A stretch of DNA of 64,000 nt from Tenodera sinensis (lineage: Eukaryota > Arthropoda > Insecta > Mantodea > Mantidae): assembly GCA_030765045.1 (NCBI GenBank), contig CM060962.1, positions 145,398,525 to 145,462,524 on the forward strand, in the 5' to 3' direction. Below are positions 1 to 10,336 of this stretch, in pieces (position 1 is the first letter of the stretch; each line of letters begins with the position of its first letter). Under the pieces are notes generated by a model that was given only the letters and a program-made list of their open reading frames with translations, searched no databases and had not been told where the DNA came from. The position numbers and the translations under genes are program-made.

Positions 1-904
1 AAGTCGAACAACTAGCAATCGTAAAAGCACTTCAGAAAGTAAAAGAACTTGGAACTACGAGAAAAGAACAAAAAACCATAGCTATATATACTGACAGTCA
101 AATCACACTAGACTCTATTAGAAACTGTACAAACCAGGAAGCCTTAGTAGAACAAATAAGATTGGAAATCGCAGAGCTACAACAAGAACAGTGCGAGACA
201 ATTTTTTCCTGGATCAGGGCACCTGTTGGTTACTACGGAAACGAAGTTACGGACAGGCTGGCGAAACGAGCAGCTCAAGACATGAGCCTCGAAACTTCAT
301 ACAACAGAATACCAGCAACTATAATAAAACACGAATTACATAAAACAAGATTGGAAAAACGGGAGGAGTGGGAAATAACCTCCAAAGGAGAGGTAACAAA
401 ATCCTTTTTCCCCACAGTTCATGAGAGATTAAAACTGAAACTAAATGTTACACCAAATTTCACTGCGATGGTGACAGCACACGCCAAGCTAAAAGTATAC
501 TACCACCGCTTCAAAATTATGGATAATCCAATGTGCCCGTGCAACTCAGGAGAACAAAATGTAAACCATGTGCTTTACAGTTGTAATAGAACAAATAAGG
601 AGAGACAAAGTTTAAAGATAATGTATTAAACAAAGGCTATCAATGACCAATTCAAAAGACACATATACTCAAAATCTTTAAAAGGGAGGTTTTACAATTC
701 GTAAACTCTGTTCAATTTGAGCAAATTTAGGATGTACTATCAACAAACATAGGCATAGGTTAGGTACAATACTTAAGTGTAAAACAAGATCAACAGTATA
801 TATCGCTTGTTCAATAACTGCAATTATGTATTCTCTATATTGTGAAAAACCTAGCATGTAGTACTACAATTCATGTAATGGAACATGTTAATAAACTTAA
901 AAAA
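1..904 (+). mobile_element. 3' end of a non-LTR retrotransposon (LINE), cut by the window edge
   Basis: The last part of a LINE, read on the plus strand: the end of the polyprotein ORF (3-629), then about 275 bp of 3' UTR ending at an AATAAA signal near 889-894. An AC/AG microsatellite follows directly. The coding frame is open from the first complete codon, so the element continues left of the window. RNase H downstream of reverse transcriptase is typical of the I/R1/LOA/Jockey-related clades. The exact clade cannot be fixed from this end alone. Confidence 0.8.
3..629 (+). CDS. LINE polyprotein C-terminus: RNase H domain plus C-terminal zinc knuckle (partial)
   Basis: About 208 codons with no internal stop. 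The RNase H-like domain shows the second acidic site in YTDSQITLDS (near residues 31-40) and the helix APVGYYGNEVTDRLAKRAA (near 75-93), which matches the usual HVGxxGNExADxxAK motif; the usual H is replaced by P. Near the end is a knuckle of the form C-x-C-x8-H-x4-C (in MCPCNSGEQNVNHVLYSC), typical of LINE ORF2 C-termini. RNase H degrades the RNA strand of the RNA-DNA hybrid during target-primed reverse transcription. No true ATG start belongs to this fragment; the start lies upstream of the window. It is the only sizeable LINE ORF here without a stop, suggesting a fairly young copy. Confidence 0.8.
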   Translation, partial: VEQLAIVKALQKVKELGTTRKEQKTIAIYTDSQITLDSIRNCTNQEALVEQIRLEIAELQQEQCETIFSWIRAPVGYYGNEVTDRLAKRAAQDMSLETSYNRIPATIIKHELHKTRLEKREEWEITSKGEVTKSFFPTVHERLKLKLNVTPNFTAMVTAHAKLKVYYHRFKIMDNPMCPCNSGEQNVNHVLYSCNRTNKERQSLKIMY

Positions 905-925
905 TAACACACACACACGCTCGCG

Positions 926-1004
<79 letters not shown>
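905..1004. repeat. Compound microsatellite (AC)n with CG core, then (AG)n
   Basis: An AC run is interrupted by a short GCGCGC core at 920-934 and followed by 12-13 AG units. It abuts the LINE 3' end on the left and the terminal part of a family X repeat on the right. It sits where the microsatellite of family X normally lies, so it is probably the internal microsatellite of that truncated X copy. Confidence 0.9.
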
Positions 1005-1005
<1 letters not shown>

Positions 1006-1140
1006 CCATTTTCCAAAAATGCTTCTTCTTTTATTCAGGGGGCCTCGAAACATATATCACCAATAAAATCTCAATATCGAATTTTTTAATCGAATACAAT
1101 ATTTCCCCTACTTACTATTTGTAGTAGAGAAAGTAAAAAT
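1005..1140 (+). repeat. Family X repeat, right-end fragment
   Basis: This matches the last ~130 bp of the family X consensus inferred by comparing copies in this window: a GGGGCCTC-AAAACATATAT segment, then AAATCTCxAxATCGAATTTTT, then AATACAATA, ending in GTAGTAGAGAAAGTAAAAAT. The left part of the copy is missing or replaced by the microsatellite. No coding capacity. Confidence 0.75.
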
Positions 1141-1142
1141 AA

Positions 1143-1311
<169 letters not shown>

Positions 1312-1660
1312 GGCGAATTGCAAATGTTTGTCTTCACAGAAGTATGGAGCATGATCGTATATCAACTTGAAAATCAATCGCCAAAATATGAGATATACAG
1401 CGCCGTTTTGTTCAAAAGAGTTATAAAAATTCAAAAGAGCCTCCCACAGATCCTTGACATGGAACCCAATTTGTGAGCTTGGGAAATGACAAGGCGATAA
1501 GCCAGTGTTATCTGTGGTAACCGACACAACAGGTTATCTAATAGTATAGTAGGTAGGTGACGCGTCACCATTTGCTCGGTGGACATGAACATAAACCAAA
1601 AGCTCTTCTTAAGCCAAACTTGTCCACATGGAGTCTTTACTTCTACAATAAAAAATCTTA
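1312..1660. other. Unassigned spacer
   Basis: No coding, tRNA or repeat match recognised. Short open frames here show no family motif. Confidence 0.4.
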
Positions 1661-2342
1661 TGTGTAGCACTCACATGACTTTCTCTACTCTTGTACTAAC
1701 CATTCTTGCAAACTGTTATTCCTTTATCTTTTTCGTTTTAGTTAACGTAAACATTTTCAGAAATTATCTTATATAGATTGTCTCACCCTTAGGTGACAGT
1801 ATAGAGTTAAACGACATATATCTGTCTCTTATCTAGCGCATATGAGTTGCCGTTAGCTTCGTCCTTTTCTACTCTTGCGCTGTTGCCAATTTCCTAATAG
1901 CATGGTGTAAATATTCAGTTCTTATAAACTTCAAGTTTGAACACATTATTCCAAGCAGAATTTTTTTATCTAATAGGTTAAATCCTTTTCAGGGCCATTA
2001 TATACTTCTAAAGGCCCAAATTTCTACAGAAAACGTTTTTTTCGGTAATACTCCGATGTTTGCTGTTTCTATACTCATCACGCACCAACTATAATAAACT
2101 GCTAGACTACGTTCATATTTTTTTCTTAGCTAGAATAAACTATAGTGCCGCCACCTGCCTACTTTGAATTATCTATGTTTACTCTGTTAAGTGTTACAAA
2201 TCTTTAAATAAAATGTTTTCGGAAATTTTTATATCTGTGCACTGTAAAAGTTACGCAATGGGAAACTCTTTTGTTATTGAGTTTACATCTGGGACCAAGC
2301 GAGAGCAAATGTTGAGGGTTAGACAGTTTTTAAAATAAACTA

Positions 2343-3848
2343 AAGCGCGTCTCACCCTTAAAAGACAGTACACGTTAAATGGAGCGCAGTGTTGCAACAT
2401 GTACTAGTTGCGAATCTTTCTCCGCGAGCGACTCGAGGTGGCCTGAGTCCTGTACTTAGTCCTTCAATTGCTGCTTGACGAGACGGACACTTTTAACTTT
2501 GGTATCCCTCCACGCCTTTGTTACTGTATGACCTAAATTTACAAATGACTCGTCTGTATAAACAATTGATTTCCCCTGGTCCCTAAACCTTTTACGTCTT
2601 TTAGATATTTATGTCGCCATCTGATGATATCGATATCGTCTCTTTCTATTAATATGCACTTGTTACCCTTTCTTTCATATTCGAACCCCAAATCAGAGTG
2701 GCCCTTGAGAAATTTGGTAGGGTCTCATCACTGTTGAACTGTGACAAAATTATATTCAGCGTGGGTGGAATATTTGCAAACTGTAAAGAATGAACAATTC
2801 GCCGCACTCCACCTTGCACTATTCAATCATATTGCGTTAACCTAGCGTTTTGTGTAGTCCCGCCCCTTTTGCTTTCTTTTTCGATGGCGTTCTTAGAAGT
2901 CCTTTCATTAGTTCCTTTTTAATCCTATACACTACTGCTTCTGAACACCCGATAGCCTTAGCTGTTTCTTTTACTGCCTTTACTGCCAAGCATTTTGCTT
3001 CAAAAATAATCTAACACATTCATAATTATTTGGCGTTCCTTACTTCTTAATTTACCAACATACCGTCTCTTCCTAGCTTCCCCCTCCATAACTACAAATA
3101 TTTACAAAAATATTAAACAAATAACGCAATAACAGCTCACAGTTACACACACGGCTTCTTTCGAACTAATGTTAGTGCTGCTCCTTATACTATCTTCTGT
3201 GTTAGGCCTGACACTGAATAGATGAATACCTTTTGTTTGCCTTATTGGATAAAAGAAAGAGGTTACTGCCTTTTGGTTTATTTTAAAAACTTTCTCCAAC
3301 CTTCCTCAACATTTGTTCTCGCTGGTTCCCTGATGTAAACTCAATAACAAAAAAGTTTCACACTGCGTAACTTTTGCAGTGCACAGATATAAAATTTTCC
3401 GAAAACATTTAATTTAAAAAATTATAACCCTTAACTGGGTAAACATAGAGAATTCAAAGTAGGCAGGTAGTAGCACTATAGTTTACTCTACCTAAGAAAA
3501 AAATATAGATGCATTCTAGCAGTTAGTTTGTTAGTTAGTGCGTGATGAGTGTAGAAACAGCAAATATCGGACTTCTATTGAAAAAAACGTTTTCTGAAGA
3601 AATTTGGACCTATAGAAATGTATAATGACTCTGAAAAGGATATAACCTGATAGAGAAAAAAATTCTGCATAGGATAATGTGTTCAAACCTGAAATTTATA
3701 ACAAATGAATATTTATACCATGCTATTAGGAATGTGGCAACAGAGCGAGGGTAGAAAAGGACGCGGCTAATGGCAACTTGTATGCGCTAGATAGAGACAG
3801 AGATGTCCCATTTAACTCCATACTGTCTTCTAAGAGTGAAACGCTATA
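2343..3848 (-). mobile_element. Tc1/mariner-superfamily element 1, nested inside element 2 in opposite orientation
   Basis: A 1.5-kb element whose left end (AAGCGCGTCTCACCCTTAAA) and right end (inverse of TAGCGTTTCACTCTTAGAAG) are inverted repeats of the type seen on element 2. It sits at a TA in the 5' region of element 2 (TAAAATAAAC-TA on the left, TA-GAAGCCTG on the right), the target of this superfamily. Its 5' region (3850 down to about 3265) is homologous to 1781-2340, so the pair forms long imperfect inverted repeats of more than 500 bp. Confidence 0.85.
2440..3089 (-). pseudogene. Transposase remnant of Tc1-like element 1
   Basis: Reading from the ATG at 3089, the protein begins MEGEARKRRYVGKLRSKERQ. 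A helix-turn-helix region follows (AIGCSEAVVYRIKKELMKG), then a LxxRDDxxxxxWRHKYL-like linker and the first catalytic block YTDESFVNLGHTVTKAWRD, where the D is the first acidic residue of the DDE/D triad. The second and third catalytic blocks are absent; coding sequence runs straight into the 3' terminal repeat. Several stops and frameshifts are present. The family is a DDE endonuclease of the IS630-Tc1-mariner type. Confidence 0.75.
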
Positions 3849-3961
3849 TAGAAGCCTGTAACCTCTTCCTTTCATCGTATAAGGCAAACAAAACCTATTC
3901 ACCTACTCAGCGTCAAGTGTTACACACAAGGCAGCAATAAAAGTTATCAGTTCGTAAAGAA

Positions 3962-3968
3962 GTGTGTG

Positions 3969-4036
<68 letters not shown>
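3962..4036. repeat. (GT)n microsatellite inside Tc1-like element 2
   Basis: About 35 GT units with one GC interruption, lying between the 5' non-coding part of element 2 and its transposase. The corresponding place in element 1 has no such tract, so the expansion is specific to element 2. Confidence 0.95.
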
Positions 4037-4039
<3 letters not shown>

Positions 4040-4107
4040 ATACTGCATGGAACCTGTGAAGTGTTATTACGTTATTTAACATTTTCAGTGAATATTTGTC
4101 GTTGTGG

Positions 4108-4580
4108 AGGGGGGAGCTAGGAAGAGAGGATATATTGGTAAATTAAGAAATAAGGAACGCCAAATAATTATGAATCTGTTAGATTACTTTTTTCAAGTCA
4201 AATGAGTATTAATAAGGCAGCAAACGTAACAGGTAAGGCTATCGGGTGTTCAGTAGTAGTAGTAGTAGTTGTAGTAGTAGTGTATAGGGTTAAAAAGGAA
4301 CTAATGAATGGACCTCTAAGAACGCCACGAAAAAGAAAGCAAAAAGGGCAGCACAACACAGAACGCTAGGTTAACGCAATATGACGGAATAGTGCAAAGT
4401 GGAGTGCGGCGAATTGTTCATTCTTTAGTGTTTGAAAACATACCACCCACGTTGAATATAATTTTGTCACGGTATCATCACGGTGAAAATACACTACCAA
4501 ATTTCTCAAGGGCCACTCTGAGTCGGTTCTTACATGATTTGCGGTTCGAAGATAAAAGAAGGCATACATATAGTACATGT
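4108..4580 (+). pseudogene. Transposase remnant of Tc1-like element 2, with an in-frame poly-valine tract
   Basis: The order of blocks matches element 1: GGARKRGYIGKLRNKERQ, then NKAANVTGKAIGCS, then VYRVKKELMNGPLRTPRKRK. A frameshift follows, then GVRRIVHSLVFENIPPTLNI and LPNFSRATLSRFLHDLRFED, a well-known insect Tc1-like block. After RFEDKRR the coding sequence ends abruptly in the 3' terminal repeat, so all catalytic residues are missing. Codons 4253-4282 are ten consecutive valine codons (GTA mostly) where element 1 has EAVV. Confidence 0.75.
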
Positions 4581-5548
4581 TGCAACGTTGCGCCCCATTT
4601 AACGTGTACTGTTTTCTAAGGTTGAGACGAGCTTTAGTTTATCTTCTTGTAGGTACAAGGGGAATATGGGAATACAGACTTTGAACGATAGTCAAATGTT
4701 GTAGAGCTTTCAAATTCCGCTCTCTTTGCACGACTAACATAAAAAATTAATAACGATGTTCCATTTGACGAAAGTTAAAGGATTCTAAAAGTCACGCAAG
4801 TAACAGTATCTCCGAAATGGTTCACTCTGGGAAAAAACATCTTTGGACATAAATTGTGTGCTTTAGCAAGATCTATATTTTGTGTATACTAAGATTTGGT
4901 TTATCTCTTACGACTTACCAGTTATGCAAAAATCATCCAGAGTAAAGAGGACTACATAGGCTATAGCCAGAAAATTCAAAATATACATTTCGTTTGCCAT
5001 AAACATATCTCAAACTACGGCATTTTAATCAAAATCGTTAGAGCCACTTTCCAGAAAATCAAAATTTTCGAAAAACTTTCCATGAAAAGGTTAGTTTAGA
5101 GTGGAGGAATTTTCTTCAAAATCTTCGTGTCGCATCCTTAAGACTTTGGATTTAAATACCAACTTTGGTTTTTAACCGACTTTGCTATTTCTCCATATTC
5201 TTGTGGTAAAAATGGTTGGTGTGTATCAGCAATTGTTTTCTGTACCCATTATCAACTATTTTCACAGCTATTCTACACAAAAGTTTAATTTTCTAAAGTT
5301 AATTATGTTGTCCACAGACTGACACACAGGCGCAAAGGCGTGCGCGCGCGCACATACACATGCACATACACAATTACACACACATAGGACCTTTTTTTTA
5401 AAATGATTTTTTATTATTATTCAGAGGGCCTCAAAACATATATTTCCGGTGAAATCTCGACATGGAACTTTTGGGTGGAATAAATACTTCCTCTAATTAC
5501 TATAAGTAGTAGAGAAAATAAAAATAATAATAAATAAAATAAGAATAT

Positions 5549-5735
5549 GACGTAGCGTTCACATGACTTTCTCTGTAGCACTATCGCTTATACTTTCTGT
5601 AGCACAAAGGTAGAGGAAGTATTGCACTCCATCAAAAAATCTGTCAAGATTTCACCACAAATCCGTGTTTTGAGGTCACATGAATCCACATGTTTATAGA
5701 AATGTTATTAATAAGTTTATGATCCTCGTGTTTTA
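5549..5735. repeat. Family X fragments, start of one copy meeting the start of an inverted copy
   Basis: GTTCACATGACTTTCTCT at about 5563 is the X left end in plus orientation. Within about 40 bp it changes to a minus-orientation X start (CTTTCTGTAGCACAAAGG, then GTAGAGGAAGTATTGCACTC and TGTTTTGAGGTCACATGAATC). Both are short and diverged. Confidence 0.6.
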
Positions 5736-6490
5736 ATGCTTGAATGTTTGTCACGGTAAATGTTTTAACTTTTTCTTCTGGATAAGTTACACAGACGTAA
5801 TTACATCATGGAATGCTGGGTAATTTTAGTGGCATTAGTACGAGAACTAGGCCAATCGTGCACCATTTGGAACTTCACTGCAAGCCTTTTTTAATGCTAA
5901 AATTCCATAAAATGTTTAGAAACTAAAGTTAAAAACGAAAATATAAATGGAGCGGAAATAACGCTGCTGAGCGATTGCTGAAGAGGGGGAACAGTTCTAA
6001 TTAGTGTTACCTAACATTAACTGATGCAACATATAAGCTTTAGAATCTGTGGCGCAGCTAAACGCAATTACACCACAACATGCCACATGAAGAAGTTCAA
6101 CTGGGTGCTAAAAGCTCTTGCGCAATATTCGTAGAACCTTCTCTACCCATTACTAATTATCACTCGTGAATATTATACACTCCGTGTAAACTATATAGAA
6201 GTCTCATTCTTCTATTGACTGTAGTCGCAAAAAAGATGTGTCTAAAAATGCTTTCAAATTATTATATGCAACAACTAGACAAAACATGTAAGGAGCGAAA
6301 CGATAAGTACGGCGAGTATTTCAAAACTGGTTAATGTCACTAAAAATTCAAAAGCCAAAAGAATCAATGTAGCATCCATAAGAAGTGTAATACCTAATAA
6401 ATTAAAACGCGCGGTGAACTACCACAAACTACGATAAGGGATGAAAGACGTAAAATCCTATTATGTAGATCCAATTTTGAGTTCTATTAT
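5736..6490. other. Unassigned spacer
   Basis: AT-rich sequence with no coding motif, terminal repeat or RNA signature that I recognise. Confidence 0.4.
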
Positions 6491-6495
6491 TGGCT

Positions 6496-6593
6496 TCTCT
6501 CTCTCTCTCTTTCTCTCTCTCCCTCTCTCTCTCCCTCTCTCTCCCTCTCCCTTTCTCTCCCTCTCTCCCTCTCTCTCTCCCTCTCTCACGCAC
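6496..6593. repeat. (CT)n / (CCCTCT)n microsatellite
   Basis: A polypyrimidine tract of CTCTCT with recurring CCCTCT and TTCTCT units, ending in CACACACA. The serine/leucine-rich frame across it is an artefact. Confidence 0.95.
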
Positions 6594-6764
6594 ACACACA
6601 TCCCCTCAACATGTCTATCACATACATGCACAATGAATAAAGACATGGGTGCAATATTATCGCTGATGACCGGCACATTAAAAAAAATTAGTAAAGCAGT
6701 CCATACATCTTTTGAAATTCTGAAAAATGAGCTGTCGTCCTTGATCTTGTCCAGCGCTTATCGA

Positions 6765-6965
6765 CGGTATTGTACTCCATCCGTAAAGTAGGTGTTGCTA
6801 TTTCACCGAACATTAACGTTTCAAGATCCAATGGGCCCAAAGAGTCTGCTTAGAAAAATGTCCGTTTGCATATCTGTCTGTGAAGAGCAAACTCAAAAAT
6901 CAAAAACACCAAACTTGGTACTTAATCGGATTTATAACAATTTTCTTGAGTTTTAGATATGCAAA
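6765..6965 (-). repeat. Family X repeat, degenerate fragment
   Basis: Order and spacing match the start of X on the minus strand: GTATTGTACTCCATCC, GATTTCACCG-like, then CTCAAAAATCAAAAACACCAAACTTGGTACTTAA, which matches the usual ACTCAAAAACGAAAAG plus CCAAAGTTGGTATTTAA. Heavily diverged, with no expanded microsatellite. Confidence 0.5.
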
Positions 6966-7039
6966 TATTAATGGGCATATAGGATGTTAGGAGTATAGAT
7001 AGACATTTTGATGAACGGTACCTTAATTTCAAATTATTT

Positions 7040-7245
7040 TGTTGTTTAACGACGCTGTCAATTACTAGGATCACATCAGCGTCGCCGGTGTGCCGGAATT
7101 TTGACCCACAGGAGTTCTTTTACATACCAGTAAATCTACCGACATGGAGCTGTCGTTTTTAAGCACACTTAAAAACCATCGGTCTGGGCCGGATTTGAAC
7201 CCGCGACCTTGGTATCAGTAGGCCAGACGTTAGCTCAATATGCAT
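7040..7245 (-). mobile_element. tRNA-derived SINE remnant with a LINE-like tail hairpin
   Basis: On the minus strand the head near 7190-7240 contains a B-box-like GGTTCAAATCC, preceded by a region that could be an A box (GAGCTAACGTCTGGCC). The body includes GTAAAAGAACTCCTGTGGGT. The tail ends CGACGCTGATGTGATCCTAG, then TAATTGACAGCGTCGTTAAAC, whose CGACGCTG and CAGCGTCG can pair. A similar body lies at 35665-35862. B box plus LINE-like tail is the standard SINE layout; a functional tRNA gene is excluded because no cloverleaf closes. Confidence 0.6.
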
Positions 7246-7334
7246 TCACTTCGGATGTGTTAGTTCTTCCTGCCCCCCCCCCCCCACCTCGTCTAACAGC
7301 TTTCCCACAAACAAATAATATAGATTGCAACTTG

Positions 7335-7336
7335 GT

Positions 7337-7377
<41 letters not shown>
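7335..7377. repeat. Poly-T tract (about 40 T)
   Basis: An uninterrupted T run followed by GCGCGCGCGG. It may be the reversed poly-A tail of a retroposed sequence, but the sequence to its right is not one I recognise. A C run lies nearby at 7274-7287. Confidence 0.9.
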
Positions 7378-7379
<2 letters not shown>

Positions 7380-7955
7380 GCGCGCGGTCGTAATCGCACC
7401 GCAAAATGAAAAACGCCTGTCAGTATAAAATGTCAATTTTACTTTCACATGTTCATTCAACCTCAAGGCGTTACATACTGAAGTCCTTGGCAGAAGGCAG
7501 AAAGCATTCAAACTCAGTTCCGACACAACGTTCGTTATCGCAAGGTCCGCCCACTCTGTATTATGCCTCCCCTTCCACGCTCTAGAGGGAAAATCACGTA
7601 TGACTTATGTGTGCCACCCTACTTGGACGTAGTTTTAGTCAACATGTGTGCACTTCGGCCGCCTCGGAACTCTTAATAATCGTTTTACAACACGGTCCTT
7701 TCTTCTTGAGTCCTTTCAGGCAGAGTTGCAACATCTTAGCATGAACCTTTGTAGCTAATGAAAAAGAAAAGAACTGGAATTCAGAATTTTGGCAAATGAA
7801 ACTCCACGCGGAGTCAACATGCAACTGCCACTTCCTTAAAATCAGGATTGCTATTGGTATTCAAGGACAGGAATAGAGGTTTGCCTTTTCTGACGTGTGG
7901 AGATGAATTTGTGATAGTCATTAGTTGCGGGTAGCGCACATTTCCTTTGAGCAGC
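7378..7955. other. Unassigned spacer
   Basis: Mixed composition and somewhat GC-richer than its surroundings. No protein family or repeat recognised. Confidence 0.35.
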
Positions 7956-7959
7956 AACT

Positions 7960-8715
7960 GCACACGCATTAGGGTTCTTCACTTAAACCCTAACGGAGCG
8001 CACGGCGTTTCGCCTCTACCGCGACCTAGCTGGATCCCCCCCACTATACCCGGCTGCCGTTGTACGCGCGGCTAGTTGGTACTGGGCCTCTGAAAATCCA
8101 CATCACGTTCAAGAAACCCTCATGATCGGAGAGTTGGAGTTTGGTGTGCTGTTAGCACTAGGCGCATAATCGGTCCAATATTCTACGAGCACTGTAAATG
8201 CAGAGAGGTGCCGAAATGACATTTTGACCCTATTTTATCACGAACTGACAGAAGAAATCATGAGTGGTTTCAACAGGATTCTGCTACTGCCCATACAGCA
8301 GAGGAGTTCATGAATAAAATTAGGGAAGTATTTGAAGATAGAGCGATTAGTGCTGGTGTATGGCCCTCTCGCTTCCCCGATCTAACAGAGTATGATTTTT
8401 ACTTGTGGGGGAGTAACCTAAAAGACAAAGTTTACGAGACAAATCCTCATACATTGGAAGAACTAAAACGAAATATCAGAAATGAAATCGTAAACACTAC
8501 AGTGGCGCAACTTAATCGTGTGAATCAGAATGTGCTCCCCCGATATAATGCTTGTTTAGCCGAGGGTGGACGATATTTCCAGAATCTTCTATAAGGTAAA
8601 AGTGTTTTACATGCTTTACGCGCGGAATTTATGTAGGAGCAAAGCCGGCTGTGGCACACCCAATCGCGCCCAGACGAAATGCCGTGCGCCCGTAAGGTTT
8701 TGAATAAACTCTGTT
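7960..8715 (+). mobile_element. Mariner-like element remnant, same family as the foldback at 24876
   Basis: The left end (GTTCTTCACTTAAACCC, GCGCACGGCG) and right end (GCCGTGCGCCCGTAAGG) resemble in inverted orientation the terminal sequence of the foldback element at 24876-25750 (GGTTCTTCACCGCCGCACGG). Between them lies a diverged transposase. Only the C-terminal third keeps a clean frame. Flanking TA duplication could not be shown because the ends are eroded. Confidence 0.65.
8087..8594 (+). pseudogene. Mariner-like transposase fragment (catalytic core, C-terminal half)
   Basis: It begins at RYWASENPHHVQE, passes stops and a frameshift, and is open from about 8265 to 8594. Visible motifs are WFQQDSATAHTAEEFMNKIR (the D is the second catalytic acid) and WPSRFPDLTEYDFYLWGSNL (the D of YDF is the likely third acid), with about 38 residues between them. 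LKDKVYETNPHTLEELKRNI and RYFQNLL then end the protein. The N-terminal DNA-binding half is missing. It matches insect mariner/Tc1-type DDE transposases with the PDLTxxDFYLWG signature. Confidence 0.75.
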
Positions 8716-8719
8716 TTAA

Positions 8720-8991
8720 CCAACCTGAAAACATACTTCTCTTAATAAGTGAACTTTCAAGTCTGCAAATGAAGCAAAATTGCTGCAATATTGTTCATTA
8801 CACTCTCCTCAATTACCAATGCAAATATCTGCACTTATACACCTAGCAGCCTGTATGAAGAAAGTTAATAAGCTAAAGCAATTGTTAAGCACATTGAAAA
8901 TAACCAGTAACCAATCTTCCACGGACGCAACAGGAAAATTTTTGCGAAATTCTCCACATCCCAAACTATTCTTTGAGCATAATTGTTTCTA
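8720..8991. other. Unassigned spacer
   Basis: AT-rich; nothing recognised. Confidence 0.35.
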
Positions 8992-9515
8992 CTTTCTCTT
9001 CCTGTGGTGGAGTAGGGTAATCCACTCAAAAATTCGATACCGAGATTTCATCGTAAATACATGTTTTGAAACTCCCGCAATTCAAAAATAAGCACTTTTA
9101 CAAAAAGATCCGTGTGTGCGTATGGGGGGGGGGGTGTGAGAGGGAGGGTAGGCGGGTGTGCGGGTAAGTGTGTTGTTTCAACAGCATAACTCAAAAACAA
9201 AAGTTTGGTTAAATACCAAACGTGGTACATTTTCCTAGGATACGACACGATTTTGAAGAACCCATGTCCGATACATGAAACATTCTTCGAAAATTTTGAT
9301 TTTCTCCAAAATGGCTCCAACGATGTTGATTAAAGTACTATATGTTTAAGATATTTTCATGACAAATGAGATGTATATCTTGAATTTCCTGGGAATTTCC
9401 TCATAAATCTTCTTCATTCTGGGTAACTTTTGCGAACAATAAACTGTGAGACATAGACAAAAACTGGTACACAAAAAATGTAACCTCGTTAAAACACACA
9501 ATTTATGTCTAATAC

Positions 9516-10336
9516 CCTGTATTTAACTTAAGATTCCCCAATGACGTACTGTTCGCCAGATCTCCAAGAGAACTACAATCAATGCTGCAGGAACTATCGG
9601 AGATAAGTAAAACTGCAGGCCTCTCAAAGAACAAACGCAAGACACAAATTATATCAAATGGATCAGCAATCCCAATAAGAGTCGACGGAATAGATATACA
9701 ATATGTAAGCGAGTATGTCTATTTAGCTCAACTACTCTCCTTCCATCACAAAATAGAGAAGGAAATAAGCAGAAGAGTAGCTATTGCTTGGAAGGAGTTC
9801 TGGTCTCTGAAATCCATATTGCTAGACAGGTCACTCAACTGGAGACTTAAATTCGAAGCACTGGAAGCCTGTATTTTTCCAACGCTATTATATGGCTGGC
9901 AAACTTGGAATATGACCAAGCTAAAGAATACCATCCAAGTATGCCAAAGGAAAATGGAAAGGATAATCCTGGACATAACTCTGAGAGATAAAATTTTAAT
10001 ATAGATCTGCCAAAGATGCCATCAACAACAGACTCCGCACACCTAGCAAAAAGGAAAAAATGGAAGTGGGGAGGACACGTCGCAAAACACACCGCGGAAA
10101 ACCGAGACGCAGATGAGCAGATCTCTTCAAAGAAGGGGCAGACGCACAGTGGTACAGAATCGCAGATGCAGGAAGAGCTGAAGAGCGATGAAGTACAGAA
10201 ATGCAGAATAGACAGTAGGACGAACAGACAAAATCAAGTGCTCAGTGTTCCAAGAATTACTTCTTACTGTGAGAGATATGAAGAGTTTTCTCCCTCTGTA
10301 TGGAAGGACACAAGAGGCTTCATTCATTCATAAGCC
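9516..10336 (+). mobile_element. 5'-truncated LINE (RTE/CR1-like) inserted in family X
   Basis: A LINE tail beginning just before the reverse transcriptase catalytic motif and ending in a CATT-repeat-like tail (CATTCATTCATAAGCC). Removing it restores a continuous X copy. It carries the C-terminal part of the reverse transcriptase ORF. Confidence 0.8.
9528..10190 (+). pseudogene. LINE reverse transcriptase C-terminal fragment
   Basis: The first codons read LRFPNDVLFARSPRELQSML, where the catalytic FADD box has become FPND. Typical blocks follow: KRKTQIISNG, YVSEYVYLAQLL (usually KYLGxxL), then RRVAIAWKEFWSLKSILLDR and LEACIFPTLLYGWQTW (usually LLYGxETW). One frame is open to 10004. The rest (KWKWGGHVAKHT, then LFKEGADAQWYRIADA) continues in other frames, so at least two frameshifts are present. 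Confidence 0.8.

Larger units (their letters stand above)
1775..4634 (+). mobile_element. Tc1/mariner-superfamily element 2, inserted in family X and itself interrupted by element 1
   Basis: Terminal inverted repeats: left GTCTCACCCTTAGGTGACAG from 1780, right the inverse of GTCTCAACCTTAGAAAACAG ending near 4628. TA dinucleotides flank it. The 5' non-coding part (1781-2340) resumes after element 1 at about 3851 (CCTGTAACCTCTTCC, then GCAAACAAAACCTATTCACC), so element 1 landed inside it. A (GT)n tract at 3962-4036 lies just before the transposase. The transposase is on the plus strand and lacks its catalytic C-terminal part, so this copy is non-autonomous. Confidence 0.85.
1661..5518 (+). repeat. 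Family X repeat, full copy split by nested transposons (1661-1774 and 4635-5518)
   Basis: The left end at 1661 shows the X start (TGTGTAGCACTCACATGACT, then TTCTCTACTCTTGTACTAAC). The sequence breaks at about 1774 and resumes at about 4635 (TTCTTGTAGGTACAAGGGGA), in the same order as intact X copies. It then runs through all later X segments, including a degraded CA/CG microsatellite at 5332-5392, and ends in AAGTAGTAGAGAAAATAAAA. The 2.86-kb interruption is a Tc1-like element. Rejoining the halves restores an ordinary X copy, so X was there first. Confidence 0.85.
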
